From positions 63,381,666 to 63,445,665 of the forward strand of contig OY288251.1 in assembly GCA_958450325.1 (NCBI GenBank): a stretch of DNA of 64,000 nucleotides. Reading direction: 5' to 3'. Position numbers and translations under genes: made by a program. The notes below the pieces were generated by a model, which saw only the letters and a program-made list of their open reading frames with translations, did not search any database and was not told the origin of the DNA. Below, piece after piece: positions 12,885 to 24,300 of this stretch (position 1 is its first letter; every line of letters begins with the position of its first letter). Source of the stretch: Agrostemma githago (lineage: Eukaryota > Streptophyta > Magnoliopsida > Caryophyllales > Caryophyllaceae).

Positions 12885-13296
12885 AATTAAAAGCCAAGGA
12901 CGGAAAATCAAAGCAAAAAAAAATTTACACTCTAACCCGCCATTGGGAGTGGCGGGTTTGTCTTCATTAAAACGTCACTCCCAATGGCGGGTCTTAGCAG
13001 GTATATTCTAGACTTATTGTGTTGTTTGGGCAGAAGCTACGACATCTGAACCCGCCATTGGCAATGGCGGGTTATTGAAGACAAACCCGCCATTAGCAAT
13101 GGCGGGTTAAGGAGTAATAATTTTTTTTTTTGGTCATCTATTTAATCGGAAAGACACGCCATTGCGCTTGGCGGGTTGGCTCCGCATAGAAACGAAGCTC
13201 AATCCGAACCTACCAGAGCACCATTTTGTTAATTAGTTTTCAATCCGACCCGAAACGATAATAAGTTTATTTAAGGGCATTATTTCAAAAAAAATC
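12885..13296 (-). repeat. MULE right terminal inverted repeat
   Basis: Inverse match of 4703-5095, with the same AACCCGCCATTGG...CCAATGGCGGGTT palindromes (12933-13105), the same poly-A/T tract, and the same GAGCACCATTTTG block near the end. It terminates at 13296, directly before the target duplication. Confidence 0.85.
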
Positions 13297-14282
13297 GTTT
13301 ATTGAAGAATTAGTGACAAGTTCTTCATCTTCTCCATCAAAGATTCAATCTTTATTTATGCAATCTTCTTATTTCTTCTAGATCTTCATAGTTGGTACAT
13401 TTCTCTTCCACTCTCTAATATCTAGTTTAGATTTAATATAGTTTTCTCATTATTATCTTGTTTAGATCATCTTAGTGTTGCTAGTTTCTCTAGATTTTAT
13501 TTATGTTGTTCTAGATTATTCTCTAGCTTAATTTGGTAGTTTCATAGTTTAGTGGGTAATTGTTAGATTGTAGTTTCCTCATCATTTTGTAGTTATTTTC
13601 CTTAGATCTAGTTAGTATGGATGCTTTAGTTAGTTTCTCCTTATTTAATGTTTTGTTGCTTTGCATTATGATTAGTGAGTAGATTTCTTGTTGGGGGGTT
13701 TAGGGATGAGAACTTGGATTATTTGAATTTAGGGATGTTGGTGGGTTGCTTGCTTGTTGGTTTATCTTGTTTGTGGTTGTTGTGTCATTGTTGTTTTAGT
13801 CCGGCCAACTAGACTGACCTTGACTCGTTTCTATCAATATGGGGAAACTCGGGGTAGAAATTACCATAACTAGATACTTACCCTTCTTCGCCGCGAAAGC
13901 GGGTTTTTAGGTGGGTTGGGTGAAGAAACCGAAAGGTGGCATTCTCCTTTTATCAATGTTGCGACAAAAACTCGATCCCGACCTTCTTAGACTCCATGTT
14001 CCGAATCCCGACTTCCCCCTAACGCCTTTCCCTAGATTGATCATCTCTAGCTATTTTTATCGTTATTTCTCTAGTATAGACTCGACCCTTAGAAACCCCC
14101 CTTCTAGACATCAAACACATCACTTTTAACTCGTCAAAACACTCCGTTCCGTTCCCTGTGGACCGACCTCGACTTACCACGATTACTCTAGTAGTTTTTG
14201 TGTTATTCCAAGTCTATAAATATTGTTTGACCCCCCGTCCTTCACTAAACGACCGATCTGATTGGGGTGCACGTCAGTATCA

Positions 14283-15126
14283 CAAATTGAAACAATTAAG
14301 TCTAAGCCAAGAATCATAGTCATGAATCATAGAGTGAATACTGAATTCTTTTTAAGCCATGAATCTGATGTCAGTAAACTGAATCAACCAACACGAATAA
14401 CAGCGCATAACAACATCAGTCAAACATCAGTAATCTAAGATCAACGCCTACTCATTATTCACTCTAAAACAAAAATATAACCACATATTTACAATACCAA
14501 TCATTAAATAACAATAATTTCAAAAAATAAACACAAAAATTCATACAATAGAATCAAATTATACCTAAAAGATCAAAAGATTAGGGTTATACCTTAAATG
14601 GAGAGAGATGGAGTATAGGAGTCATCGTCCTCACCACCGTTGCCGGTGGCTGACTTTTTTCGTGGTCAGTGGAAACTAGTGGTCGTCGTGGCCGCCGCTA
14701 GTGGCCGTCGCTGGTGGTTGCTACTGTGGTCGCTCAAATTTTAATTAAAGGTATCAATTAGACTTTGAAGAGCAAAGAAGTGATGAGCGAAGGAGGTGGT
14801 ACTGTGCCAGGAGAAGGAGTTGCTTGAAGTGGATGATACAAAGGAGTTGAGGGACTGAGGGTTAGTTTAAGAAAATGGAGGAAAGGGTAGGATAAGTATG
14901 GATAGTGCGGTTTGGATCCTCATTTAATAAAATGGGTAAAATGTATTAACGAGACGGTTATATTGACCACCCGTCCTTGTTGCCATAATAAAAGAACGCT
15001 CCCTTTATCCAACTGTTCTATTTAAAGGATCACGAATGGCGCCAAATTTTATGAAATGATAGAGAACGGTTCCGTGTGTAAGCGTTCAATTAGGGCCGTC
15101 CTTTTTAGCCTAGAATTGTAGTAGTG
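14283..15126. mobile_element. Possible CACTA element right end
   Basis: The stretch ends at 15126 with CCTAGAATTGTAGTAGTG, which read in reverse is CACTACTACAATTCTAGG, a classic CACTA (En/Spm) terminus. Short GAACGG/CCGTCC-type repeats precede it, as in CACTA subterminal regions. No matching left end or 3-bp duplication was found and there is no coding sequence, so only a truncated end is claimed. Confidence 0.45.
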
Positions 15127-15287
15127 GATTTTCTCTCGCTTCCCTATGGACGGACCTCGCTCGACTTACCACGACTACATTTACTTGTTTTTGTGCTAAT
15201 TGCGAGTCATATAAATATTGTTTGACCCCCTGTCCTTCGTTAACGACCGATCCTAAATAGGGGCGCGTCAGTATCTTTGAATAGGGA
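15127..15287 (+). mobile_element. Second partial Athila-like LTR 3' end
   Basis: This repeats the last 140 or so bases of the LTR that ends at 14282: the GACCGACCTCGACTTACCAC block, the TATAAATATTGTTTGACCCC block, and the GTCAGTATC end, with perhaps 15-20 percent difference by eye. It is a separate, older fragment, not a continuation. Confidence 0.6.
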
Positions 15288-15560
15288 TACGACTTTCCCC
15301 TGTCACTAAGACATTTTCAGTTGTTATTTCAATCTCTCTTTAAAATTCTTCTTTCTCCCTAAAAATCAGTCGATTTTTTGCCGTGACTCCAACTATGGAT
15401 TTCGATTCGTTGATCGGTGCAATAATTCAAGATCTTGAATCAAATTACCTTTTAATTGTTTTGTTTTCTTGTTTTAACAACTTATTCAGCTAATTTTTAT
15501 CAAATTATGGTTTATTGTATTCTAATTAAGGGTAATTGTGGTGGGGAGTAGTTATTCGAA
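15288..15560. other. Unassigned non-coding stretch
   Basis: Ordinary AT-rich sequence. No coding, RNA-gene or terminal-repeat signal was recognised. Confidence 0.4.
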
Positions 15561-15567
15561 TTCATAT

Positions 15568-15759
15568 TCATATGATTGTAAGTATGTCGTCTACATAGAC
15601 GAGCACATATAGGCGAGTGGAGTCGTGATGCAAAATGAATAGAGAGGGGTCGAAGAGTAACCTAGTAAACCCATAACCGGTGAGGTATTGACGGACTTCG
15701 GTATACCAAGTTGCAGACACCCTGATTTGTACCAGGAGTCTATTTGAGTCGTCGTCCAA
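15568..15759 (-). pseudogene. Ty1/copia reverse transcriptase scrap
   Basis: Minus-strand translation shows WYTEVRQYLTGYGF, DPSLFILHHDSTRLYVL and the catalytic YVDDI box, the standard spacing in copia reverse transcriptase. Only about 60 residues survive and no flanking pol domain is readable, so it is a relic. Confidence 0.85.
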
Positions 15760-15785
15760 AGCCCGATGATCAGACTACAACACAC

Positions 15786-16071
15786 TGTGATTTTACGATG
15801 TTTTAGATGATTTTTCTATAGTTTGGATCAAAATGTTATTCGGAAATATCAATTCAACATCTAAACTGTCTTAGTCGAGTCGTTCCGGTTGCATCGACAT
15901 TAATTAGAGTCAATTCCGCATCTGGGATCCCGAATCGATCCTGTAGCGAAAAGTCAAACCGAGTCACACCCGGGTCGAGCCTCAAAAACCCAATCCAACA
16001 CCAAAACCCTAATGGAGCTGTGTTGCCTTGACGCGTAAGAAAACCCTTGAGATATTTCCAAGAAGATAACG
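15786..16071. other. Unassigned non-coding stretch
   Basis: No open frame or repeat terminus was recognised. It ends where a TGTAACACC LTR start begins. Confidence 0.4.
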
Positions 16072-16135
16072 TGTAACACCCCGACCCAAACTAGGACCAG
16101 AAATATTACTCGCGGTAGCCCGCCAGACTTTGTAC

Positions 16136-17887
16136 TGATCTCCGCCTATCTAGGATCGTTCATTAACGATTGGATGGAGAATCAAACAATATTTATAAGA
16201 CTCGAAAAAGAACACAAAAACAAATAAATGTAGTTGTGGTAAGTCGAGGTCGGTCCACAAGGATGACGGTGAGTTGATTGAGAAAGAGCGAATGTGTTTG
16301 GGGTCTTGGTGGGAGTTTTGAGTCGAGGCTATACTAGTGATGCGATAAATGACAAATAGTAATCAATAAGGAAAAGGCGTTAGGGGGAGTCGGGGAATCG
16401 GAAATCGGGTTCTACAAATCAAGGAATTATGGGGTCGGTCACAAAGTCGATAAAAGAAGAATGTCACCTTTCGATTTCTTCACCCAACTTAGCTAAATCT
16501 CGCTTTCGCGGTGAAAATGGTAAGTCTTAAGTCAAGGTAACTCCTACCCCAACTTTCCTCATATTGATAGGTGTGAGTCAAAGTCGATCTAGTTGACCAA
16601 ACTAAGTCAACGACACAATAACTTTAAACAAGATAAATCGACAAACATGCAACCAAACCACAATTCGTTCCTCAATTCATATTACCCAAAATCTTCCTCC
16701 CTTAACCCCTTAACAAGGATCTACTCACAATTCATGGAAAAAATAGCAAAAACAATAACAATGGTGATCATACCAACAACATGCATAATGATGAAAACTA
16801 GAGGAATTTAAACTAAAACAATGAAGGAAACTATGATCAACAAATGAAACTACCAAACAATCCAAAAACGATGCACGAAAAATCAAGGAAAACGATGCAA
16901 TAAAGAGAGAGTAAGGATAAAAACTAATCTAGAGAGAGGAGAGAGGAAAAGAGTTATACCAACAATGGAGGAAAATAAGAATAAAGAAGATGAATATGCA
17001 TGTAAATAAAGGTGAAGCCTTGATGAAGAAAACAATGGATTTGTCACTAATCCTTTTATGATCTCCAAAGAACTTCTTGATTAAATCTAGAATTGATTAC
17101 AATAACTTGAGTCTAAAGCTAAGGAAGAAGATGAAGATTGATGAAAAAAACTATTTACCCTCCTAAGTGTTGTCTAATGGCTTTCTATAGTCTAGTGTAA
17201 TGTGGTATCTAATGTATCCTTCATCTAATTAATTAGGTTAAAACTATATATAGTAGTATCTTAATGGATCACTTAATCAAGCCCAAATCTGATTTTTGTC
17301 CTTTGAGTGAAACTTTTACTCTGTGGATCTTCAAAGGGCGAAACTTGTCCTGCGAATTTCTGACTTTCACGAATTTCGCCGAGTGAAACTTCACGCGGTG
17401 AACTTTTCTTCCAGATTTTGCATTTGGAGGCCTCGCTGCCGTCGGGTGAAACTTCACCCGGTGAGTAAAAGTTTTGGCCGATGGTTTCGCCCGGTGGGTT
17501 CAATTTCCTGAAGATCTTCGGGGAGGTCGAAATGTCATCGGGCGAAACTTCACCCGGTGGTTCCTCATCGAGTGAAACTTCACCCGATGGTTTCCTTGAC
17601 CTCTTTTCGGGTTTCGCTCTTTGTCGTTTGATTGTTTGGACTTCAGGCTTTGTGTGTTGCTTTTGGTCGGTAATCCATTCTCTTGTGCTCATGGAAGTTT
17701 GGACATGCTCTTGGGACGAATCCTATTAAAATAGATAGAAAAACTACCAAAAAAACGTAAAATGCACAAGAGAGACGCTAATGCGAGAAAAACTAAAAAT
17801 AAGGCGATAATCGCATTCTAATCTCACCAAAACGGAGGAAAATGAGTCTAAATAGGAGGAAAAATAGGCTAAATTTAGCACACATCA
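16136..17887 (-). mobile_element. Complete Athila-like solo LTR, TSD TGTAC
   Basis: The flanking duplication is TGTAC at 16131-16135 and 17888-17892. Read on the minus strand the LTR begins TGATGTGTGCTAAATTTAGCC and ends GGCGGAGATCA, 1752 bases. It contains the palindrome array at 17335-17590 (GGGTGAAACTTCACCCG variants), a TATATATAG-type box near 17245, and the segment shared with the copies at 3886 and 62346. No second LTR or internal region is present. This copy defines the family ends for the other two. Confidence 0.88.
17335..17590. repeat. Palindrome array in Athila-like solo LTR
   Basis: Six or more copies of CGGGTGAAACTTCACCCG-like palindromes. Here the centre is AAACTT instead of AAATTT as in the copy at 4119-4350, but the arms GGGTGAA/TTCACCC are kept. 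Confidence 0.85.
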
Positions 17888-18689
17888 TGTACTTGTCCCA
17901 CAAACCAACACGACTCCTTTCCAGCGCATTTTGTCCTCACTCATGCGCATCGTGGAAACCTTTCTAGGAGGTTTTCTTATCATGGGCAAACCAGAAAAGA
18001 AAGTGTACTTTGTTGATATGAGTAGTACTTCAAATCCTTGCGAATCTCATAAATAAGACATCTTCAATTAACACGGGGTGTTTCATAACGTATCTTGTCG
18101 TTTAGGAAAGTTTTGCAACTCGTGGTGCTCAGATCAGTCGCTAAACCGCGTGACACGAGGCATCGCATAACTGGGTCGCATGAGCCTAGATGCCTCATGC
18201 CCAACTCACATGGTGGCAAACGTCTAATTAAGCCCGAATTTTAACCTAAAAATCCTTATAAATACGACCCTTCCCTCGATCATTCAACACGTAATCGAAA
18301 CCCTTAGGACTTCAGAGAATTCATAATTCGACGAATCCTAAACCGTAATTTCTCGATCATTCGAATTCCTAATTTGATTGATCTTAATTAATTACGTATA
18401 GAACATTTCGATAAAAAACGCAATTCCTTGAATTGGGCCCCTCACAATAAAATTAAACTATAGTAAGTTGAAGACGAACTAAACTGTTCTTAATCCAAAT
18501 AATTCACTACGTTCTTAATGCAAAGAAACAATTTCTTACCCTTTAACAACATTTATAGAATAGTTCCTAAAAACAAAAATGGGGAAACCGCAAAAATAAT
18601 CACGAATAATATTGGCTTTACGAGCGTGGGTGGAAACAAAAACAAACTTTACAAAGGGGCAAACCCATGATATAAACATTACACATCAA

Positions 18690-20430
18690 TGCCACTTTGT
18701 CTAGTGATTGAAGGATTTGTCGTGAATCCGAACCGATCAAGTAATACTAACCAACCTAAGCTTGTGTAGCTTTGGTAAGTAAGGTCGATCTCCACATGGA
18801 AGAAAAGTTAGACAAGAGGTACTACGGTCAAACACTAGGTTCAAAACGAGGGACTGATTGAGTTTTGGTAAGACTAAACTAATGAAAGCAAACAAGAAGA
18901 CTAACTAATAAGCAAAGACAAATCAAATAGGAGAACGACTAGGGTCACTCGATCGGGTTCATCGAATGAATGGGGTTCGATTGAGTTTTATGGGTTAGGC
19001 AATGAAACTAATTTAGACGTGGACACTTCCACTTGGCCCAGGACTATCATAGACTAACCAAACATGACTCTTGCAACCTAGGGTGGTTAGTCCACCTAAT
19101 GAACATGCACCTCTAATCTAGGTCAAGGTCAAGGGATAATCAAATCACGAGACGAGACAAGCATTTCAACAAACACTAGGAGGGCATGACATTAAGAGAT
19201 GAACAATCAAAGCCTAAGCAAAAGATTAACCATTCAAACCACCCAGTAATCACCCTAATCCCCTAGAAGGCAAACGACTCGCTATTCACAGTTAGACCAG
19301 CCACAACATTCACCAACATAAACAATATTACAATAACATTCAATTGAATAAATAGTAGATGCTAATTAAACATAAACAAGAGTACGGAAGAGTAGAGCTA
19401 TACCAACATAAAAGAAGAGAGAAATATTCAATCTTGCATAAATGAACCAAAGGAAAGATCTTTTGTAATGTTGTTAATAGAGTAGATCAATTCAATAAGT
19501 TTTCAATGATATACAAATCAAACCACACTAAACTAAGATTAAACTGAAATTAAGAAAAGATCAACCTAATATGAAACTAATATAAGCTAAACTAAGCTAA
19601 ACTGCTAAATAGATATAGGGTTTAAGGTTTAAGGTTTAAGGTGTAGGGTTTCGTCCCTTGAAATGAAGAGGCCAGGGAGAATTCATAGGGGTAGAAGGGG
19701 GGGAGCGAGAATTGAAGCGGTGCTGAAAAGGAGGAATCATGGCCGTGTTGTAGGTGTTACGACCGTGACACCTACCCCGTCACGGTCGGGACCAACATCA
19801 TCACGTCCGTGACAAATTGCTAGTCACAGTCGTTTCTTCTTTGTTATGGTCGTGACTTCAGGCAGTCGACTACCTTCATTTGCTTCTTTGGTCACGGTTT
19901 GTGTCCCTTGGTGAAAGAATATGCCGAATATATTCTTGAATATTCTTTTATATTATTACTTATATTGTGAAAATATTGATTTGATTGTATAGAGAATACT
20001 ATAATTACTTGAGGTAAAATGTATTGAGATACTGCAAAGGTAGTATATAAGCTATTGTGTATTGTGGTTGGGATGAATGATCGAGAAAATCAGAGAGTTA
20101 TTCATTCTCACAATCACTAGAATTTGTCACTTGCAGACACCCCTACGGACACTCGTGCATGCTTGCTCTTTCTTGTCTTCCTATTGATGCTAGGTGCTCG
20201 GGAATATCTCAAGTGAGGTTCATGGGAAATTGGGATCGAGTCTAAAGCACCGAAATATCATTGATATGCTTCTCTTCTTTATTGCTCTTTAAGCATAAAA
20301 AATGAGTCGAAATCGTTTTATTTCTCCTCGATCAGCCTTAGAGACCTAAATAACACTAGAAGAGATGTAAAAGGACCTCAAAACTGCTCCAAAGAGCGGT
20401 TTAGCCAAGGAAAGTGAGGTAAAACACGTG
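18690..20430 (-). mobile_element. Diverged Athila-like LTR
   Basis: The layout parallels the solo LTR at 16136-17887: a GGTAAGTAAGGTCGATCTCCAC block (18774), a CTAATCCCCTAGAAGG and ACTCGCTATTCAC block (19255-19290), then a TTTAAGG repeat (19620-19640) and an array of GACCGTGAC/GTCACGGTC palindromes (19760-19860). Sequence identity to the other copies is low. Both boundaries are approximate and no target duplication was found. Confidence 0.4.
19912..20129 (+). mobile_element. Possible short (218-bp) solo LTR
   Basis: The insert begins TGAAAGAATATG and ends AATTTGTCA, with a TATATAAG box near 20045 followed by a leader-like stretch. The flanks are CTTGG and CTTGC, a near-match for a 5-bp duplication. 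It interrupts the diverged LTR. Size and layout fit a TRIM or small copia LTR; no internal region exists. Confidence 0.4.
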
Positions 20431-20590
20431 ATAGAAACTGCATAAATTAAACAAATCATCTAATCGAATTATTACGTCTACTCAAGCATTGGAGAAGATC
20501 GTTATACTTCGAAGAATTGAACAAAGGAGTAGAATGCAAGTGAATCACAAAAAGAAATATATCATTGATATAATACAACATACAAGTCCA

Positions 20591-21317
20591 TGAAGGAGTT
20601 ATGTCCATTGTCCTATGGATTAACCCGCTTAAGTCTATGTATCCGATATGCCTTGCTAGAGGTCGATGTCGGATTGACATGTAAATGAGTTACGTGTCTG
20701 GTAGTCTTAAGTGGACCCATTGGGTCACACACAATATGTACGGGATATTATTAATATAACGATATTAATTATATCGGGTCAGTAGTAATACGGACCCAAT
20801 TGCGTTGTCAGGTTATGGTAATTAGAGTTATACTAATAATCTAATTATGGTAATTAGAGTTATGAGAATAACCTAATTCTACCTTCTCATCTCCTATATA
20901 AGGAGGTTCATATGATGAACCAATATAGGGAATAAAGAGTATTGACTCATAATATATTTTTGTCTTATAAAGAGTTATAAGAGAGATATAAAGAGAAGTT
21001 GTGAGACGGTCTCACGTACCTTTATACTAGCATATACGTCGCAGTTCCGTACCCGTGTGGATACCAAAGGAGGCATCACGTTTGGGGTGCTTTATTCTGT
21101 CCGTGGGAATTATTTATTCTGTCCGTGGAAGATTATTTATTCTGTCCGTGAAGATTATTTATTCTATCCGTGAAGATTATATATATTTCTGGGTTTATTA
21201 TACTTCTTATTAATACGTTGTTCCGCTGCAAATAAGGTATAATTGTTATCCATCTACTTTTGTCTTTTCGGTTAATACTCGTAACAGGTCCTTGGGTTTA
21301 AGGGTTGTAACCCTACA
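20591..21317 (+). repeat. Left LTR of the copia-type element
   Basis: 727 bases from TGAAGGAGTT to AACCCTACA. A TATA box CTATATAAGG lies at 20893-20902. A GTGAGACGGTCTCAC palindrome lies at about 21000-21014. Four copies of a 24-base unit around TTATTCTGTCCGTG lie at 21090-21180. Confidence 0.95.
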
Positions 21318-21318
21318 A

Positions 21319-21330
21319 TGGTATCAGAGC
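21319..21330 (+). other. Primer-binding site (initiator Met tRNA)
   Basis: TGGTATCAGAGC one base after the left LTR, matching the 3' end of plant initiator methionine tRNA. Confidence 0.95.
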
Positions 21331-24300
21331 CTCTGTTATGTGGTATTAATCAAATCGACCTGAATCTTTGTCTCATAATTGATTATGAGGGATTCTATTG
21401 CATATTAATTTGATTATTTGCATGATCCTTTATCATTCATTCGATGTTTACCACATATGACGTAACAATATAGAGCCTTATTCATGATAATCTGTATTTT
21501 GTGGTGTGAATCTTGCGGTCTGCCAATATTCTTTTATTCCTCACATAGTTACATGCCGGATATTTGTTAATTTCATCAATGTGTAATATGGAATATGATG
21601 AATTATTTTTTGATGTGACTTTAAATAATGATTGCATGGTTATCATACTTTACTAAGACAACGTAACTAATGATTGCATGTAACATTAAGTAATGTATGT
21701 TAACTGTTTATCATACTTATTTGCATTAGTACTTCTCATAAGTGTATAACCTGATAACGTATCACATCAAATATGATTAGTCTAGTAATTACCGATTATG
21801 TTTAGGGTATCTTAATTTGTGAATTTAAATTGTTAAATTATGAAATTAATCCTTAATTTTAAGATATAATAATATAGATTATGTTTTAATTTATTGACCC
21901 ATCATAATCCTCGATTTCCTTGTTGACGATGAGGCTAATAAGATTGGTCAAGATTTGATTGAAATTGAGAAATTAAAATTACTAGAATTTTATTAACGAT
22001 GAGTCCTAATATGATTAGGACAAGACTCGATTTTTGTAAGTCGGAACGAGTGTGACTCGGGTGACACGAGTATGACTCGGTCAGCACGGGTATGTCCCGG
22101 TTGGAACGGGATGACCCGAGCGGTAAAGGTTTGACCAAGACGACACAATATTTACTCGGACGACATGGTGTCGGGTCGAGCGACGCTTTTAAGAAAAGTC
22201 GTTTTCTTGCGTTTGTGTGTTGATTATGAATCAAAATGGATTATACTTTTATTTTTCCGAATCTATGAAAAAATAGTTTTCTAAATCGGTTAAATAATAT
22301 TATGCATTTTAATTATCATATTACCATAAATAGATCGGAAAAGAGTTTCTCGAGTCTTATTTGATTTTGATGAATTGTTCATATTTATATGACAATTATA
22401 AGATGCAGATCGATTGTGAATCGAGTTTTGTATATCCGTTCAAATTTTTCGGGTGGGAAATTGTTCCTCGTAGTTGGAAAAATGAAAGATATTGGTAAAA
22501 TTGTTCAAACCAAATAGCAATTATGAATTGTAATATGATTATGAATCAAAATATGGGATCTTTTAACTTGTTTTGTTTTATGCACAAATCACTAGTAACA
22601 ATTGAAATATTATGTCATACGATGCATGAATTTTATTGTTTGGGACTTGTGTCTTGTGTGCTTAGAACTAATAGGTCGCCTTGTAAGTTGACCTAGTGGC
22701 ATGGTTAGGACCCATATGCATTTAATCCCTCGCACAAATATTAAGTATTGCCTTTCCAGAATTGACCACTACAACAATTTCATATCATTGGTTGAAGTGA
22801 CTGCCTAAGCGGTGCTTTGCCGATATGTGTGGACTGAGTAGGTGGGTAACGGTTACCCACAGGTTCAGTCTGGTTTGCTTAACATTGCTATCAAGTCGGA
22901 CTTGGGCTTTGAGGCAAATAGTTGGTGTCATATGATGACTAATTCCAACGAACCAAGAATTACATATTGATGTAATTGACAATGTTGTTGTCTACCTTTA
23001 CTTTTGGAGCTTGAGCAGTGAGCCCAAGTTCACTTGAGCGACAAAAGATTTAGGATCTTGGAATATTATGCGAACTTGAGGGTAGTTTTCATGATTTTAT
23101 TTTAAAATTGTTTAAGATTATGAATATTAATTATCGTTTTACCTAGCATATAATTGTAGTTGTAATTTAGTCCCTTTATCACATTTATTAAAGATGAGTT
23201 TGAATTGTTCAACCTTGTCGATTGGTATCTTGAGAATTGGTTTCAAAATTAGAGATATGGATTTTGTCCTTGTGAAGAATAATTTTGACAAATTATAACC
23301 AGTGCTAATGTACAGTATGGACTGTATAATTAGAGTCATGGAGATGACTACTATAAGTACCAAAATCAATTGTTTCAATAAAGGGAACCGTTCCCATTGA
23401 GTGAGAAAATGTTAAAGATGATCCAATTAATCCATGTCATATGATGAATGACTATCTTGATAATCAGGAGAATTTTGGATGTTTCTTTCTAAAGAATTAG
23501 GAATTGAAATCGTCAATTAGTACTAAGTTTAGGTCACTTTATTATGAATAAACATGTGACTTAATAAAGTTTCTCATCTTTTAGCATGAGATGTTAAAAG
23601 ACGATTGAACATTGTATCAAGAAGGCAAATAATACAAATGTTCTATGAGTTCATTAAAAAAATTGCTTGAGATAATGATTAATAAATCTAAGATGTTGGT
23701 TAAAGTAAGGGAAGGATAATTGTTATCATATCCAAACTTGTTGCCAAATTTAGATTAGGTACGATTTTATTAGTCATTAATGTAATGACAAATATATGAC
23801 ATTGGTAGATAGCTTTCTAGAAGTGTCTAGAAATTCTGCAAATCAATTGAAGTATGACTTCAGGTGTGTATGTTACTGAAGTAATAGTTACTTTCATTCC
23901 ACTGTTTTGGTATAAGATACTAAATGCAACTATTACATTGTGGATGTGATGGCTCAAAGAGGGTGGAATAATGGTATATAAGTGAAGTGCTTTATGATGA
24001 AATGAACAAACGTTGTTGTTTCATATATAAAAGGAAAATCACTTAATTTTACCATAAAGCTGAATACTAGAATTGAATAATTGTTATTCTTGTACTAGTC
24101 ATAAGCAAGGACATTGATTCTGTTTCATGTATGGGCATGAAAAGTTTTGATAAAAGTAGAACAATTGTTGCTCTATGTCTTGCAAGAATATGAGGTACAA
24201 TAAGGCTAAACATGATTGTTGAGCTCTACATTCCTAGTAGTGAATGCTTTTATTTGTAACATAACAACCAAAAGGTTCAACTCCCTCGACCTGAATTTTA

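Larger units (their letters stand above)
4703..13296 (-). mobile_element. Mutator-like element (MULE), 8.6 kb, with 9-bp TSD
   Basis: The target duplication GTTTATTGA is seen at 4694-4702 and 13297-13305. The ends are inverted: GAATTTTTTTTCAAAATAATG on the left, and GATTTTTTTTGAAATAATG when the right end is read in reverse. The inverted repeats continue for about 400 bases. Inside, on the minus strand, lie a broken plant-mobile-domain gene (5379-7212) and a broken transposase (7343-12197). The transposase is interrupted by a solo LTR at 7781-10212. Nine-base target duplications and long terminal inverted repeats are standard for MULEs. The element sits inside an Athila-like LTR, so it is younger than that LTR and older than the solo LTR. 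Confidence 0.93.
3886..14282 (+). mobile_element. Athila-like LTR, 5'-truncated and split by a MULE
   Basis: The LTR occupies 3886-4702 and 13306-14282; the 8.6 kb between is the inserted MULE plus its target duplication. It matches the complete solo LTR at 16136-17887 (opposite strand) and the copy starting at 62346: the same block beginning ATTATCGTC, the same array of GGGTGAAATTTCACCC-like palindromes, a TATA-like box (ACTATATATACA near 4433), the same GGGGAAACTCGGGG segment, and the same end near GTCAGTATCA. About the first 100 bases of the LTR are missing on the left. Athila-like is inferred from the long LTR and its layout; no Athila protein is present here. Confidence 0.65.
16072..18450 (+). 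mobile_element. Chromovirus-like LTR start, split by an Athila-like solo LTR
   Basis: TGTAACACCCCGACCC at 16072 is the usual 5' end of Tekay/Del-like LTRs. The sequence runs to 16130 and resumes after 17892 (CTTGTCCCACAAACC) when the inserted solo LTR is removed. The right boundary is uncertain: no clear GGTGTTACA end was found, and 18450 is only where recognisable features stop. Confidence 0.45.
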
